Part shown: positions 62,366 to 64,000 of the stretch, in pieces
How positions within the stretch are numbered: position 1 is the stretch's first letter
Layout: every line of letters begins with the position of its first letter
NCBI GenBank assembly: GCA_039105265.1
Contig: JAPFFF010000001.1
Span: 1,302,001 to 1,366,000 of the forward strand
DNA from: Tritrichomonas musculus
Taxonomy: Eukaryota > Parabasalia > Tritrichomonadida > Tritrichomonadidae
Reading direction: 5' to 3'
Length of the DNA stretch: 64,000 nt
Translations under genes and position numbers: made by a program
Notes under the pieces: generated by a model
What the model was told of the DNA's origin: nothing
Database searches by the model: none
Seen by the model: the letters and a program-made list of their open reading frames with translations, nothing else

Positions 62366-62506
62366 ATGGAAGATATCAGACTAATTCATATCGGTGGACT
62401 CTTAGCTCAAGCCCAGAAACAAGGAAAATATTTTGATCACATATATCAAGAAGAAGTATCTAAACTAGAATCCGAATTACGTCTCAAATATACTATGATA
62501 TATTAA
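62366..62506 (+). CDS. 46-residue hypothetical ORF after tRNA-Thr
   Basis: An open frame from the ATG at 62366 to TAA at 62504. It is soluble, charged and helical (IGGLLAQAQKQGKYFDHIYQ then EEVSKLESEL), with more protein-like composition than its surroundings. It begins 33 bases after the tRNA. It could be a tiny gene or the relic of a larger one. No family recognised. Confidence 0.3.
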   Translation: MEDIRLIHIGGLLAQAQKQGKYFDHIYQEEVSKLESELRLKYTMIY

Positions 62507-63070
62507 TGCATGATTCTTATAATACATGTAAAAATATATTTGTATTATTAAATAAACAATATAAACAAAAAATACACAAAAAAACGAAATATATTTTCAC
62601 TCTTTAACATCTAAATTGAGCCTTTGTATTTCTTAGAAGATAATTAATCAGTATTTTTACCTTTTATAAACTATAAAATTTATAAATTTTACTCTTATAC
62701 TACTTTTTTGGGCGAGAAACATGGGTTGAACTTTTGAATAGGTAAAATTGAATGAATATAATTTGTAAAGTATATAATTTCTCACTTTTTTTCAGAAAAA
62801 AGTTCAACCAACTTTTCTTCCACTATATAACATTTCATGCCAACTTTCTTTTATTCCCTTTCATGACCCTATAGATATTTTTTTATTATAAGATATATTT
62901 TAGAATTAATAAATAATAGAGATATTATTTTAATAATAAAATAATTTATTTTTAATTTTTATTCAATTTTTTGACACTATACAAACAGTTGAATCCTCTA
63001 TTTATCCAAAAATTCTCAGATTTTAAGTTTTCTTTAAAAATTTGACAAAAATTTTATTTTTAATTTTTTG
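62507..63070. other. AT-rich intergenic stretch
   Basis: Nothing that I can support. Confidence 0.4.
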
Positions 63071-64000
63071 ATGGATTTTGCTATAGAATTTAACGCAAAA
63101 GACATTATTGAAGCAAGAAAGATTACTAGCAAATCTGATGAATTTTTTGTTTTTAATAAAGGTACGAACAAAAAGCAATTACTTGATCTTCAACTTTCTT
63201 TTTTAATTTCAAAAAAAGTCCAAGATTTGATTAGATCTGATCAAACAACTATATCATATACTATTCCTGATGAAATTTGTACAGATGACTTTTTTGATTA
63301 TTTTTTAACATCAATTGAAACAAATGTTGTGCATGTTGAAAAAAATCAAATAAAAGATTTTGTTTCACTTGTTGAAGCATTAAAAGTAGAATGTATCAAT
63401 CCGAAAATTGATACAGCCATTATCTCACTTCTTTGTGAACAATTTAATTCAGAACCATTTTCAAATGACCAAGAAAGATACAACTTTTTATGCCATAATC
63501 TCGATAATATAGATATGAATACGTTAAAATCAATGCCCGAAACCTTTATCTACAGACTAATCTCAAATTCAATATTTCAAAATGACGATGATCGTGCCAA
63601 ATTTTTATTAAATAATCCAGAATTCTTCATTACAGAATTCATACAATATATCAACTTTGATAAACTTTCCAAACCAGTCTTGAACAAAGTTATATCAAAA
63701 TTAAATTTTGACCTTTCAGGCCTCGACCGTTTAATTTATGACAAATTAATTAAACGATATCAAACAGAGCTTTCAATAATAGACATCAATGTTCTTATCA
63801 TAATCATCGGTGAACACGCGATAGCGCCAACTTGCAAAAACATAGATTTCACATTCATTGATTATTTGAATGGGAACGATGAAAACCGAAACTACAGAAT
63901 TCATTACAAAACGATTCTGAACACAGAATTCAACACAAAAAGTGGTTATATGAATTTGTTTGATGTTGTGGTTATCGGTGGCTGTGATTCATACAGCGCA
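63071..64000 (+). CDS. BTB/BACK-like protein, cut by right edge
   Basis: The ATG at 63071 opens a frame of 310 codons with no stop before the window ends. The N-terminus (MDFAIEFNAKDIIEARKITS) leads into a BTB-like fold (KKQLLDLQLSFLISKKVQDL) and a helical BACK-like region (FSNDQERYNFLCHNLDNIDM; SMPETFIYRLISNSIFQNDD). The end enters VVVIGGCDSYSA, the start of a further domain outside the window. The layout parallels the 471-residue discoidin protein at 43.3 kb, so that domain could be F5/8C, though this is inference. Confidence 0.7.
   Translation, partial: MDFAIEFNAKDIIEARKITSKSDEFFVFNKGTNKKQLLDLQLSFLISKKVQDLIRSDQTTISYTIPDEICTDDFFDYFLTSIETNVVHVEKNQIKDFVSLVEALKVECINPKIDTAIISLLCEQFNSEPFSNDQERYNFLCHNLDNIDMNTLKSMPETFIYRLISNSIFQNDDDRAKFLLNNPEFFITEFIQYINFDKLSKPVLNKVISKLNFDLSGLDRLIYDKLIKRYQTELSIIDINVLIIIIGEHAIAPTCKNIDFTFIDYLNGNDENRNYRIHYKTILNTEFNTKSGYMNLFDVVVIGGCDSYSA

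Overview
The window looks like a chromosome segment from a parabasalid protist, most likely Tritrichomonas (a T. foetus-like species). I infer this from several things together. The intergenic DNA is extremely AT-rich, and most genes are single open frames. The gene families are typical of trichomonads: BspA-like leucine-rich repeat proteins, DUF3447-type ankyrin proteins, TKL-like kinases, R2R3-Myb proteins, discoidin (F5/8 type C) proteins and Maverick/Polinton DNA. A TCATTTTT initiator-like motif lies 10-30 nt before several start codons.

Layout. 0-3.9 kb: one end of a Maverick/Polinton, with a packaging-type ATPase, followed by a TA-flanked inverted-repeat element at 4.0-4.9 kb. 5.4-9.1 kb: a 5'-truncated membrane surface protein that meets a decayed plus-strand gene head to head, then a discoidin pseudogene. 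9.5-12.2 kb: a kinase whose 5' end runs into a 22-bp minisatellite. 12.8-15.2 kb: half of an iron-type alcohol dehydrogenase abutting a truncated, frameshifted BspA-like gene. 15.5-16.5 kb: an RBX1-like RING protein and a small MLF-like protein. 17.2-19.2 kb: ankyrin gene 1 with its cassette array. 20.5-23.9 kb: a dead kinase, then a ubiquitin-like/pseudokinase protein. 26.1-29.4 kb: a kinase with ankyrin cassette array 2. 29.6-30.1 kb: two tRNA-Ala genes. 30.4-32.7 kb: an uninterrupted ankyrin protein. 33-39.6 kb: mostly empty apart from an R2R3-Myb gene and a hAT-type MITE. 39.7-43.1 kb: a second Polinton-like fragment. 43.3-46.8 kb: a discoidin protein, tRNA-Trp, a METTL14-like protein and tRNA-Lys. 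46.8-47.5 kb: orphan ankyrin cassette array 3. 48-55 kb: two inverted-repeat elements, an unrecognised helical protein, a RING2-ubiquitin protein and a MATE transporter. 55.3-60.8 kb: a kinase-LRR-pseudokinase protein, a DUF362 protein and a second Myb. 62.3-64 kb: an odd tRNA-Thr and a gene cut by the right edge.

The most unusual signal is the ankyrin cassette architecture. At three loci, single ankyrin repeats of about 30-33 codons each stay open and family-like. They are separated by roughly 80-110-bp AT-rich spacers that carry stop codons. At least two of these spacers contain no GT dinucleotide at all, so ordinary GT-AG splicing cannot remove them. They could be non-canonical introns, silent recombination cassettes, or regularly decayed DNA. 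The sequence alone cannot decide.

No operons are expected. The genes share no evident pathway beyond a bias to signalling (kinases, ubiquitin), surface interaction (BspA, discoidin, membrane protein) and nucleic-acid regulation (Myb, METTL14-like).
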